NCBI GenBank assembly: GCA_028047635.1
Contig: JAOFXR010000007.1
Span: forward strand, 1 to 64,000
From: Verrucomicrobiales bacterium
GTDB taxonomy: Bacteria > Verrucomicrobiota > Verrucomicrobiia > Verrucomicrobiales > DEV007
Direction of reading: 5' to 3'
DNA length: 64,000 nucleotides
The position numbers and the translations under genes were made by a program. Under the pieces are notes generated by a model, which had not been told where the DNA came from, did no database searches, and saw only the letters and a list, made by a program, of their open reading frames with translations. Within the stretch, counting starts at the first letter, position 1; every line of letters starts with the position of its first letter. Positions 1-8,074 of the stretch are shown in pieces.

Positions 1-644
1 CCGAAGGAAGGGGGGATTCTCCAGTAACAGTCGTCAGTGATGCAAAAACGGGACAGTCGATTTCCCTTCTCAGTTTGTATCCAAAAAACCCGCTCGTATT
101 GTTTTTTGCAAGTTACTCCTGCGCCTGTTCTCAGAAGGTGGCAGGATTGATGGCCGATCTTAATACGAAATACGGCGATCAATTTCAGTTTTTGCTCATC
201 TACATCCGGGAGGCTCATCCTAAAACCGAGTTTTCGCCGGGGCCTGCAGGTGAAAAATTTGCAGTGAAGGAGCCCCAAACTCCTGAAGAGCGAGCGGCGA
301 TGGCGCTGCGTTTTGCTCGCGAGCAAAAAATCGGATTCCCCGTTTTGGTGGATTCGATGGACAACACACAAGCGATTCAATGGGGCGCGTGGCCAGCGCG
401 ACTTTTCGTAATTAGCACTACCGGCAAAGTGGTATATGCAGGAGAGCCGGGGCCGTGGTACGTAAAACCGACCGAAACATTTGATCTCGGTTTCCATGGT
501 GTCCCAAAGCAATACGGGAATTTACCGGGATACAGCTGGGGTAATCTTGAGGAATTTTTTAAAGAAAAATTCGGAGGATTAGTTGCCTTCGGCGTTGCGT
601 GTTTATTGGTGATACTTCCCGATAAGAATAAAGCTGCGAAGTGA
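1..644 (+). CDS. Deiodinase/redoxin-like protein, 5' end cut by the window edge
   Basis: The frame is open to the left edge (first whole codon at 3), so the N-terminus is missing. The TTG at 75 is probably internal, because the residues before it (TGQSISLLSLYPKNP) already read like the strand preceding a thioredoxin-type active site. The active-site region reads FASYSCACSQ, a Cys-x-Cys where the iodothyronine-deiodinase/AhpC-TSA fold has its reactive residue. A segment VLVDSMDNTQAIQWGAWPAR and a later strand FVISTTGKVVYAGEPGP also fit that fold. The last 25 residues hold a hydrophobic stretch (GGLVAFGVACLLVIL) that could be a membrane anchor. A thiol-dependent redox role is inferred from the fold; substrate is unknown. 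It converges on the epimerase gene. Confidence 0.65.
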   Translation, partial: EGRGDSPVTVVSDAKTGQSISLLSLYPKNPLVLFFASYSCACSQKVAGLMADLNTKYGDQFQFLLIYIREAHPKTEFSPGPAGEKFAVKEPQTPEERAAMALRFAREQKIGFPVLVDSMDNTQAIQWGAWPARLFVISTTGKVVYAGEPGPWYVKPTETFDLGFHGVPKQYGNLPGYSWGNLEEFFKEKFGGLVAFGVACLLVILPDKNKAAK

Positions 645-678
645 ATCCATCCTGATCGCTCAGGGTTAAATATTTCTC

Positions 679-1791
679 CTACTTTTTCGGAGGATCTTCA
701 ATTCCGAAGCGAAACTCGGTCACGTGGTGATACTTTTCATCGGGCCGCAGGAGGCTGGGTGGGAATTTTTTTTGGTTGGGAGTGTCCGGATAATACTGCG
801 TTTCAAAACAGATTCCGCCCCATTTGGGAAAGGGTTTTCCTTTGAAACCGTTGGCGGTGTATATTTGCACTCCGGGCTTTGTCGTCGCGATCTCCATGGT
901 TCGCCCGCTCGCTGGATCGGTAAGTATGGCGAAGGGCGTGATTTCCCCGTCCGGATTGTGTTCGCGGATCACAAAGCAATGATCGTAACCGTCTCGCGCT
1001 ATCGCTTCGATATCTTGTCCGACCGGCTTTTCAGTGGTGAAATCGAAAGGTGTCTTTTCGACGGGAAGACGTGCTCCGGTTGGGATATTACGATCGTCAA
1101 TTTCGAGATATTGTTCGCTCGTGAGACTGAGTAGGTGTTCCCTGATGTTACCTTTTCCGGAGAGATTGAAGTAGGCGTGATTGGTAAGATTGAGATGTGT
1201 CGGGGCATCAGTTGTGCCCTCGTAGGTAATGCGCAGCGCATTGTCCTCGTTGAGGCGATAGGTAACGGTGACGCGTAAGTTACCGGGATAGCCTTCGTCT
1301 CCGTCCGGACTCTTTAATTCAAGTCTTGCGAAGGCTCCTTCCTTATCGACGCCATGAAGTCCACTCCAGGTTTGGCGATGAAACCCGTTCTTCCCTCCGT
1401 GAATATGAACGCCGGTTTTGGCATTCACCGTGTCGAGCGGGAAAAAAGTGTCGTCGATCGTGAAGCCGCCGCCGTCGATGCGGTTCGCAAACCGGCCTAT
1501 GACTGATCCAAAAACGCCTCCAGCTCTGGCTTCCCTCTCAGTTTGATAAGAAAGAGTGATATTGCCGATGTTACCTTCGCGGTCTGCGGTCTCAATCGAG
1601 ACTAACAAGGCTCCATATTCTGCGATCGTGACTTTGGTTCCGATGCTGTTTTCAAGCACGAAAAGAGAATTACCATTTTTTTCCTTTTCAGGGGTCCAGG
1701 GGACTCCTTTTGACGATTGCGCTTTCGCTGAACTGAATTGCGTGATGAGAATGAAGATTGATATGGCAACAATATGCCGGACTTTTACCAT
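679..1791 (-). CDS. galM: Aldose 1-epimerase (mutarotase), exported
   Basis: Interconverts alpha and beta anomers of galactose, glucose and related aldoses. The family signatures are present: the catalytic His in NLTNHAYFNLSG, the substrate Asp in DGYDHCFV, and the C-terminal catalytic Glu in GICFETQYYPDTPNQ. The protein of about 370 residues is family-sized plus a leader. I place the start at the ATG at 1791 because it gives a clean Sec signal (MVKVRHIVAISIFILITQFS then AKA). The frame stays open upstream, but that extension is hydrophilic and would run deep into the divergent gene. An exported mutarotase suits a cell that processes sugars outside the cytoplasm. No convincing Shine-Dalgarno sequence is visible. 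Its start codon directly abuts that of the divergent PQQ-propeller gene. Confidence 0.88.
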   Translation of the reverse strand: MVKVRHIVAISIFILITQFSSAKAQSSKGVPWTPEKEKNGNSLFVLENSIGTKVTIAEYGALLVSIETADREGNIGNITLSYQTEREARAGGVFGSVIGRFANRIDGGGFTIDDTFFPLDTVNAKTGVHIHGGKNGFHRQTWSGLHGVDKEGAFARLELKSPDGDEGYPGNLRVTVTYRLNEDNALRITYEGTTDAPTHLNLTNHAYFNLSGKGNIREHLLSLTSEQYLEIDDRNIPTGARLPVEKTPFDFTTEKPVGQDIEAIARDGYDHCFVIREHNPDGEITPFAILTDPASGRTMEIATTKPGVQIYTANGFKGKPFPKWGGICFETQYYPDTPNQKKFPPSLLRPDEKYHHVTEFRFGIEDPPKK

Positions 1792-3021
1792 ATGAAAATT
1801 CTGTCGCTTTCGCCGTTTTCCGTCAATCAGGCAATTCTGCTTCTCGCTGTTGCTGCGGGATTCAGTTTCGTCCATGCGGATGACTGGCCGGTGCTTCGTG
1901 GTCCTGAGCGCGATGGCATTTCCAATGAAGAGGGACTGGCAAAAGTGACTTCAGCTGAGGTCGCATGGGAAAAGAAGGTTGGGCTTGGCTACGGAGCCCC
2001 AGTCGTTGGGGGCGGTAAAGTGGTGATTGCAGGCCATGACGGTGGGGAAAAAGATACCCTGTTTTGCTTCGACGAAGTGACGGGGGATGAGAAGTGGAAA
2101 TTTTCGTATCCGCAGCCGCTCGCCGATTTGTATTTTCAAGGTGGCACGACCGGGACCGCGACGATAAATGGTGACCGGGTTTACCAGATTGCCCGGGAGG
2201 GTGAGCTTTTTTGTCTCGACGCTGAAAAGGGAAAGGTCGTCTGGAGCACCCATTTAAAGAAAGAGTTTAAATATGAAAAACCCGACTGGGGATTCACCGG
2301 AGCACCGTTCGTGCATGGCGATCACCTCCTCATTAACGCAGGTGAATCGGGACTGGTTCTTAACAGGCAGGATGGCAGCGTCGTTTGGAAATCCGAGACC
2401 GGTAAGGCGGGCTATTCAACACCGTATGTGTTCGAGAAAAACGGCACTCAGTATGCGATTTTTTCTAATGAGAAGTACTACGTTTGTGTCGAAGCTGCCA
2501 ATGGGAACACGGTGTGGTCGCACAAGTGGATGACGCGCTATGGCGTGAATGCTGCGGATCCGATTGTCGCGGGGAACCATATCTTGATTGCTTCCGGCTA
2601 TGGAAAGGGCGCTGAACTTTTGCAATGGTCGGGAAGTGGAGAGCCGAAGCGAGTTTGGAAATCCCGGGAGTTAAAAACCCAAATGAATGCGGCGCTGCTC
2701 ATGGGTGGCTACCTCTATGCAATTGACGGCGATGAAGGAAAAGATATGACTTCGCTCAAGTGCCTGAAGTTTGAGACTGGGGAGACTTTATGGACCGAAG
2801 AATCAGTGGGGCATGGAACGGTTTCCGCCGCCGGGGATCAGCTGATTGTTTTGACCGAGAAAGGTGAACTTCAGATTGCGATGGCTAGCCCTGAGGGCTA
2901 CGAGCCACATTTTAAAAAGCAGGTTCTCGATCCCAAAGTGTGGACCGTCCCGGTGTTCGCTAATGGAAAAATCTGCTGCCGAAATGCTTCAGGTCAGTTT
3001 ATTGTGCTTTCCGTTAAGTAG
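1792..3021 (+). CDS. Secreted PQQ-like beta-propeller repeat protein
   Basis: A 409-residue protein with a Sec signal (start MKILSLSPFSVNQAILLLAV, ending near HADDW), followed by the DWPVLRGPERDGIS opening typical of PVC-group quinoprotein-like propellers. Recurrent blades carry patterns such as CFDEVTGDEKWKF, CLDAEKGKVVWS, LNRQDGSVVWKSE and CVEAANGNTVWSHKW (A-x-G-x-x-x-W docking). No partner dehydrogenase domain is present. The family includes BamB-like scaffold proteins and PQQ enzymes, and nothing here shows bound PQQ, so the activity is unassigned. An in-frame ATG lies 18 bases upstream (1774), but the 1792 start gives the better signal peptide. Confidence 0.8.
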   Translation: MKILSLSPFSVNQAILLLAVAAGFSFVHADDWPVLRGPERDGISNEEGLAKVTSAEVAWEKKVGLGYGAPVVGGGKVVIAGHDGGEKDTLFCFDEVTGDEKWKFSYPQPLADLYFQGGTTGTATINGDRVYQIAREGELFCLDAEKGKVVWSTHLKKEFKYEKPDWGFTGAPFVHGDHLLINAGESGLVLNRQDGSVVWKSETGKAGYSTPYVFEKNGTQYAIFSNEKYYVCVEAANGNTVWSHKWMTRYGVNAADPIVAGNHILIASGYGKGAELLQWSGSGEPKRVWKSRELKTQMNAALLMGGYLYAIDGDEGKDMTSLKCLKFETGETLWTEESVGHGTVSAAGDQLIVLTEKGELQIAMASPEGYEPHFKKQVLDPKVWTVPVFANGKICCRNASGQFIVLSVK

Positions 3022-3063
3022 CGGGGAAACCTAACAAACCCTGTCGAAGAAACGTTCCAGGTT

Positions 3064-4122
3064 ATGATGAAGTTTTTCCTCTCTGCCTTCGCCTTCTTTT
3101 CATCTGCTTCGACGCTGATTACTCAAGTCAGTGCTCAGGCCCCGCCCGCACTGGCTTCGCCGGTGGTAGAGGAGGCTGATTATATTCGTTTTGTAGAGGG
3201 GAAGGGGCACCTGATCGGCTACAGACTGCGGTGGCTGGTTTTCGTAAAGGCGGAACGACTGTTGATCTCGTGTCGGTCGTTCATCTCGGGGATAAGGCTT
3301 ACTTTGAAAATCTAAATACGTTTCTGAAGGACTACGACCTCGTGCTGTATGAAATGGTGGGAGGAAAATATTCTCCGCCGCCGGCTAATGCCGCTTCAGC
3401 CCCGGCTGGAATCGAAGAGATGGCGAGCGTGAGGGGTATTCAGCAAATGGCTTCACAGTTTCTGGAACTCGAGTTTCAGCTCAACGGAATTGAATACGAC
3501 TCCCCGAACTTTGTTCACGCCGACGTCGATGCGAGCGAGTATGCCGCGCTCATGACTGCTCGAAATCAGAACTTCGGGACTTTGTTCACCCGTGCGATGA
3601 GCATTGCTGAAACGGCCGACCTTGGGGGGGATTCCAACGGATGACGCAGCGATGTCTGCGATGTTTGGCAAGATGATGACTGCGGTAACAACGGGAAACA
3701 GTGCTGAGTTGAAACGCACGATTGCTCCGCTAATGAGCGAGGCCGAATCGTTCATCACACAAATTGAAGGCGAAGACGGCACCGTGCTGGTGACGGAGCG
3801 AAACAAGCACGTGATGAATAAGCTCGACGAAGAGTTGAGGGTTCGACCGCTGAAACGAGTCGCTATTTTCTATGGAGCCGGACACATGCCGGATTTGGAG
3901 AAGCGCTTTCTCGCTCAGGGGTACGAAAAAGGAACGGTTGCCTGGGCAGATGCGTGGACCATTACTGATCCAGTTCCAGGGGCTGCGGTAGCCGGAGGAC
4001 AGGGGTTTTCTGCTGCCGACATGTTGATTCAACTGATTGGGGATAATCCGGAATTGATGGAGACGATTCAGCAAGTAGGTGAGGTGCTTCAGAAAATTTC
4101 GAAACAGGCTGAGACTGAATAG
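3064..4122 (+). pseudogene. TraB/GumN-like protein gene broken by two single-base frameshifts
   Basis: Three successive frames add up to one protein. Frame 1 (3064 on) gives a signal peptide (MMKFFLSAFAFFSSASTLI) and the lead-in ADYIRFVEGKG. The next frame gives LQTAVAGFRKGG, VDLVSVVHLGDKAYF and YDLVLYEMVGG, which match the TraB/GumN pattern (VDLVGxVHxxDxxYY, YDxLLYExV). Frame 1 resumes near 3630 with GGIPTDDAAMSAMFGKMM, then VAIFYGAGHMPDLEKRF, the family's C-terminal GAGHxPxLE motif. Adding one G to the GGGG at 3204-3207 and removing one from the G7 at 3624-3630 restores a single frame of about 350 codons. Whether the breaks are real or sequencing errors cannot be told here. The family is thought to be protease-like or regulatory; substrate unknown. 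Confidence 0.75.
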
Positions 4123-4194
4123 TCGTTCCTTAGTAGCGGATTTCTGTAATTCAGTTCGATTACCGTCGTCCCACCAAAGGAATTATATTAGCTC

Positions 4195-5721
4195 ATGACT
4201 GAACCCCGCTTCGAACCTCTCGCTCCGCTGGATAAGCACAATCTTAAACTCGAGAGGAACGTCGCTCCGCGGGACTGGAAAAATACTGAGCCTTCGGGTC
4301 GCTATAATTTGGTGGTGATTGGTGGTGGTACTGCCGGGCTCGTTGCTGCAGCCGGTTCCGCGGGAATGGGAGCCAAAGTGGCTTTAATCGAGCGACAGAT
4401 GCTCGGCGGGGACTGCCTGAATGTCGGATGCGTTCCTTCGAAAGCGGTCATCGCCTCGGCTCATGCGGCTGCGGGAATTCGGGACGCGGGGAAACTCGGT
4501 GTCGAAGTGGAAGGCGAGGTCAACGTTGATTTCGGAGCGGCGATGGAAAGGATGCGAAAATTACGTGCGGATATTTCTCCTCACGATTCGGCTCAGCGAT
4601 TTACCGATCTCGGTATCGATGTTTATCTGGGATCTGCTTCATTTACGGGGCCGAATACCATTGAGGTCGATGGCAAAACGCTAACGTTCTCAAAGGCAGT
4701 CATCGCGACAGGGGCTCGTGCTGCCGCTCCACCGATCGACGGATTGGAAGATGTCGAATACCTCACGAACGAGACTGTATTTTCGCTGACGGAATTACCT
4801 GCTCGACTCGGGGTCGTCGGGGCGGGGCCGATCGGATGTGAAATGGCTCAGACCTTTGCGCGTCTGGGTTCCGAAGTAACGTTGTTTACGAGCCAATCAG
4901 GAATACTTCCGAAAGAAGCTCCTGATGCGGGGACTATCATTGGAAAACATCTTGTTCATGATGGTGTTACTATTTTGGACTCCGGTTCTAACCTTTCTTT
5001 AAAGTCCGGCGAAAACGGCGCGGTTCACTGTTCCGATAAGCGCGACTCTGGCATTGCTCCTGTTGAAGTCGATAAATTGCTCATTGCAGTAGGTCGTGCG
5101 CCAAATGTGAAAGACATGGGGCTCGAAGTCGCTGGAGTTGCCTTCGGGAAGTCCGGTGTTGAGGTAAATGATTATCTGCAGACAACCAACAAGCGCATTT
5201 ATGCGGCGGGAGATGTTTGTTCTCGCTTCCAGTTTACACACGCAGCTGATTTTATGGCGCGAACTGTGATTCGAAATGCGCTTTTCAAAGGTCGCTCAAA
5301 GATGACTGATTTGGTAATTCCCTGGGCGACCTATACCTCGCCTGAAGTGGCCCATGTCGGTCCGACCTGGAAGGAACTAGAGGCTCAAAAGAATGAACTC
5401 GACCATTTCACCGTTGATATGAGTTCTGTCGATCGCGCCATTCTCGAAGGAGATACTGATGGGTTTGTCAGGATATTTGTCAAGCAAGGGAGCGACAAGA
5501 TTGTCGCGGCTACCATCGTTGCTAAAAATGCCGGTGATATTATTAGCCAGGTGAGTCAGGCAATGACAACTGGTGTCGGACTCGGAAGTATCGCCGGAAC
5601 AATCAGCCCATACCCCACTCAGGGGGAAGCGATTCGCAAGGTCGGTGATCTCTACAACCGAACCAAGCTCACGCCTTTCGTCGCAAAGCTCTTTAAGAAA
5701 TGGCTTGAGTGGACGAGGTAG
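4195..5721 (+). CDS. MerA-like class I pyridine nucleotide-disulfide oxidoreductase
   Basis: A 508-residue FAD/NAD(P)H flavoprotein. The FAD-binding GGGTAG is at residues 43-48, the redox-active pair is C74 and C79 in GGDCLNVGCVPSK, the NAD(P) fold is VVGAGPIGCEMA, the second FAD contact is YAAGDVC, and the dimer-interface end reads SPYPTQGEAIRKVGDLYNR. The Tyr in YPT replaces the catalytic His of glutathione reductase, as in the mercuric-reductase branch. The C-terminus (LFKKWLEWTR) lacks the Cys-Cys pair that true MerA uses to pass Hg(II), and there is no N-terminal HMA domain or mer gene nearby, so mercury reduction is not supported. Likely a cytoplasmic disulfide or quinone reductase of unknown substrate. 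An AAAGGA lies about 15 bases before the ATG. Confidence 0.82.
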   Translation: MTEPRFEPLAPLDKHNLKLERNVAPRDWKNTEPSGRYNLVVIGGGTAGLVAAAGSAGMGAKVALIERQMLGGDCLNVGCVPSKAVIASAHAAAGIRDAGKLGVEVEGEVNVDFGAAMERMRKLRADISPHDSAQRFTDLGIDVYLGSASFTGPNTIEVDGKTLTFSKAVIATGARAAAPPIDGLEDVEYLTNETVFSLTELPARLGVVGAGPIGCEMAQTFARLGSEVTLFTSQSGILPKEAPDAGTIIGKHLVHDGVTILDSGSNLSLKSGENGAVHCSDKRDSGIAPVEVDKLLIAVGRAPNVKDMGLEVAGVAFGKSGVEVNDYLQTTNKRIYAAGDVCSRFQFTHAADFMARTVIRNALFKGRSKMTDLVIPWATYTSPEVAHVGPTWKELEAQKNELDHFTVDMSSVDRAILEGDTDGFVRIFVKQGSDKIVAATIVAKNAGDIISQVSQAMTTGVGLGSIAGTISPYPTQGEAIRKVGDLYNRTKLTPFVAKLFKKWLEWTR

Positions 5722-5879
5722 CGCTTCCCGCTGCAGAAACACATCCAAATACGCGCGAGCCCTGTAGCTGAGCCAAGGTGGCCCCGCCCCGTGTGCTCGG
5801 ACGCATTCTCCAGTATGTCCGAACGCTTCGAAGAGCGAGCCCACGGGACTCACCTACAGAATTGCGAGCGAGTGTTTTC

Positions 5880-6752
5880 CTACCCAAAAATGGCTTCCAG
5901 TCCCGCTCGCATTACTGCGGGATCGGGGCTTTCACCGGTCCAGAATTCGATTCCGATCACGCCTTGTGCAACCAGCATTCCGAGGCCATCAATGACGCGG
6001 CAGCCCTTTTCTCTCGCTTCGCGAACGAGGCGGGTCGCAGGTGGGTTGGGGATGACATCGGCAACAATCATCTCTGATGTAATGGAATCTATAGCCAGCG
6101 GAATACGTGCGTCCACGTCGGGGAAGAGACCTATTGAGGTGGCATTAACGACAATGTCTGTATCCACAGGAACCTGAAAATCACCATCCCAGGTTACAAA
6201 GTTTACTTTCAAATTGCCTCCGGCTGCTTCGTTGAGCTTTCCAGCAAAGAGCGTCTCGAGTTCGCGGCCGCGCTCCTCATTGCGATTGACGAGCGTGATC
6301 TCAGCGACACCGGCGAGTGCCATTTCGACTCCGATTGCCCTCGCGGCACCACCGGCACCGAGTAGCACGAGTGATTTACCGACCGGGTCTTCGATCTCTT
6401 TGAAGCTTGCGACGAACCCTTTTCCATCTGTGTTTTCACCGATCAGTTTTCCATCGCGATTCACCGCGCAGTTCACTGCGCCCATGAGTTGCGCGGATTC
6501 GCCAAGTCCATCGAGATACTGAATCACCTCGACCTTGTGAGGAATCGTACAGTTGAATCCCTGAAATCCGAAGGCTCTCGCACCGGCGACGGCTTCAGCG
6601 AGTGACTCTGGTTTTACCTCGAGCGTCAAATAGCGCCAGTCCAGCCCCATTGCTTTGAAGGCAGGCTCGATCATTGCCTGAGTGGGGTTTTCTGAGACGG
6701 GGTACCCGAAGCACCCAACCAGTTCTTGTTTGAAATTCAATTCAGCAGCCAT
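5880..6752 (-). CDS. Shikimate dehydrogenase-family protein with altered substrate pocket
   Basis: A 290-residue AroE-fold protein. The catalytic Lys (NCTIPHK, K73) and Asp (GENTDGKGF, D109), the nucleotide-binding LGAGGAARA (131-139) and the C-terminal GLGMLVAQG are all present. The shikimate-holding S-x-S found in E. coli AroE is replaced: the region reads GYPVSENPTQAM (residues 16-27), so the two serines become Asn and Thr. NAD(P) dehydrogenase chemistry is therefore likely but the substrate need not be shikimate; quinate or another polyol acid is possible. A second, canonical aroE lies at 12113-13060, which would free this copy to specialise. Convergent with the flavoprotein gene, with 158 bases between them in which I see no clear terminator. 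Confidence 0.78.
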   Translation of the reverse strand: MAAELNFKQELVGCFGYPVSENPTQAMIEPAFKAMGLDWRYLTLEVKPESLAEAVAGARAFGFQGFNCTIPHKVEVIQYLDGLGESAQLMGAVNCAVNRDGKLIGENTDGKGFVASFKEIEDPVGKSLVLLGAGGAARAIGVEMALAGVAEITLVNRNEERGRELETLFAGKLNEAAGGNLKVNFVTWDGDFQVPVDTDIVVNATSIGLFPDVDARIPLAIDSITSEMIVADVIPNPPATRLVREAREKGCRVIDGLGMLVAQGVIGIEFWTGESPDPAVMRAGLEAIFG

Positions 6753-6841
6753 GTTGAGGGATAGTAGTTAAGAGGAAGGTGAGAGCAAGTTTACAAACAA
6801 TTTTCTTTCCAATTGGCGACCACCTCACCACGCTGGGATAG

Positions 6842-8074
6842 ATGCACATTCCATCGATTATTGAGAAAAAGAGGGATGGTGGCGCGCTCTCTGACGAAGA
6901 GATCGAGTTTCTCGTCAGCGGCTACACGAATGACGAAATGCCCGCCTATCAGATGTCAGCTTTCGCGATGGCTGTCTATTTTCAGGGCATGTCCTCAGCA
7001 GAGACAGCTGCTTTGACTGATGTGATGCTCAAGTCCGGAGAGGTGATGGTCTATCCTGACCATGCACCGCGAATCGTCGACAAGCATTCTACCGGTGGTG
7101 TTGGGGACAAGGTGTCGCTGGTGCTGGCCCCTTTGCTGGCTTGTGATGGGGTGTGGGTTCCGATGATATCGGGGCGCGGGCTCGGAATCACAGGAGGGAC
7201 GCTTGATAAGCTCGAATCGATTCCCGGGTTCAGCATTAATGTTTCGCAGGAAAAGGCTCTTGCGCAGCTTGAGGCTATCGGAGTCGTGATGATGGGGCAA
7301 ACCGCTTCGATTTGTCCTGCGGATAAGAAGCTCTACGCGCTACGGGATGTTACCGCGACGGTTCCGAGTCGACCGCTGATTGTCGCTTCGATCATGTCAA
7401 AAAAGCTGGCTGAGTCGCTCGATGCCCTTGTTCTCGATGTCAAATATGGCTCGGGGGCATTCATGAAAACCTGGGACGAAGCAAACGAATTGGGAGAAGC
7501 GATGCGGGAAGTGGGTAATCGAATGGGGGTGGACACCCGCATTCTCTATAATCCAATGGAGGAGCCGATCGGGCAAGCGGTGGGAAATTCGCTTGAGGTG
7601 ATCGAATCAATCGAAACGCTCAAAGGTGGCGGGCCTGCTGATTTGCGAAAGCTCGTTCTCGATCTGGGCGGCGAGGTCAGCACAGTGGAACGTTCCGTGT
7701 TGGAAGCCTGGCTGGATGACGGGACTGCGCTTAAGAAATTTCATGAGATGGTTGAGGCACAAGGAGGGCGGCCGGAAGATCTTGAGCAGTTGAACTCTAT
7801 TCATCGAGCACCTGTGATGCGGGAGATACGGAGCCAGAGCAGTGGTTCTACTCTCAGGGTCGATGCTGATACGGTCGGTCGAGCCAGCCTTGCTCTCGGA
7901 GCAGGGCGCGGGAATGCCGATGATATCATTGACCCTGCGGTTGGTTTTGATCAGATTGTGAAATGCGGAACGAAGGTTGCGGAAGGCGACGTCATTGCTC
8001 GTGTTCACGCCAAAAGCGAAGCCCAGGCAACCGGGGCGGAAAGACATTTTCTGAAAGGCATCAAAATTCAATGA
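6842..8074 (+). CDS. deoA: Thymidine/pyrimidine-nucleoside phosphorylase
   Basis: Cleaves thymidine (or uridine) with phosphate to the base and (deoxy)ribose 1-phosphate, in nucleoside salvage. The phosphate-binding loop KHSTGGVGD is at residues 81-89, followed by GRGLGITGGTLDKLESIPGF and the family segments LVLDVKYGSGAFM and IGQAVGNSLEV. All three family regions (alpha domain, alpha/beta domain and C-terminal PYNP domain near RVDADTVGRASLALGAGRG) are there. The 410 residues are slightly shorter than the usual 430-440. Choosing between DeoA and the broader Pdp is not possible from sequence alone. Its stop overlaps the start of the following lipoprotein gene (ATGA), so the two are probably translated together. 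Confidence 0.9.
   Translation: MHIPSIIEKKRDGGALSDEEIEFLVSGYTNDEMPAYQMSAFAMAVYFQGMSSAETAALTDVMLKSGEVMVYPDHAPRIVDKHSTGGVGDKVSLVLAPLLACDGVWVPMISGRGLGITGGTLDKLESIPGFSINVSQEKALAQLEAIGVVMMGQTASICPADKKLYALRDVTATVPSRPLIVASIMSKKLAESLDALVLDVKYGSGAFMKTWDEANELGEAMREVGNRMGVDTRILYNPMEEPIGQAVGNSLEVIESIETLKGGGPADLRKLVLDLGGEVSTVERSVLEAWLDDGTALKKFHEMVEAQGGRPEDLEQLNSIHRAPVMREIRSQSSGSTLRVDADTVGRASLALGAGRGNADDIIDPAVGFDQIVKCGTKVAEGDVIARVHAKSEAQATGAERHFLKGIKIQ

Noticed and set aside
3600-3660. Programmed +1 frameshift at the G7 run
   Set aside because: A second, opposite break upstream is also needed to read the protein; two unrelated indels argue for error or decay rather than programmed recoding.
4195-5721. Mercuric reductase (merA) call
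   Set aside because: The C-terminal Cys pair and the HMA domain of MerA are missing and no mer gene is near, so only a MerA-like flavoprotein is claimed.
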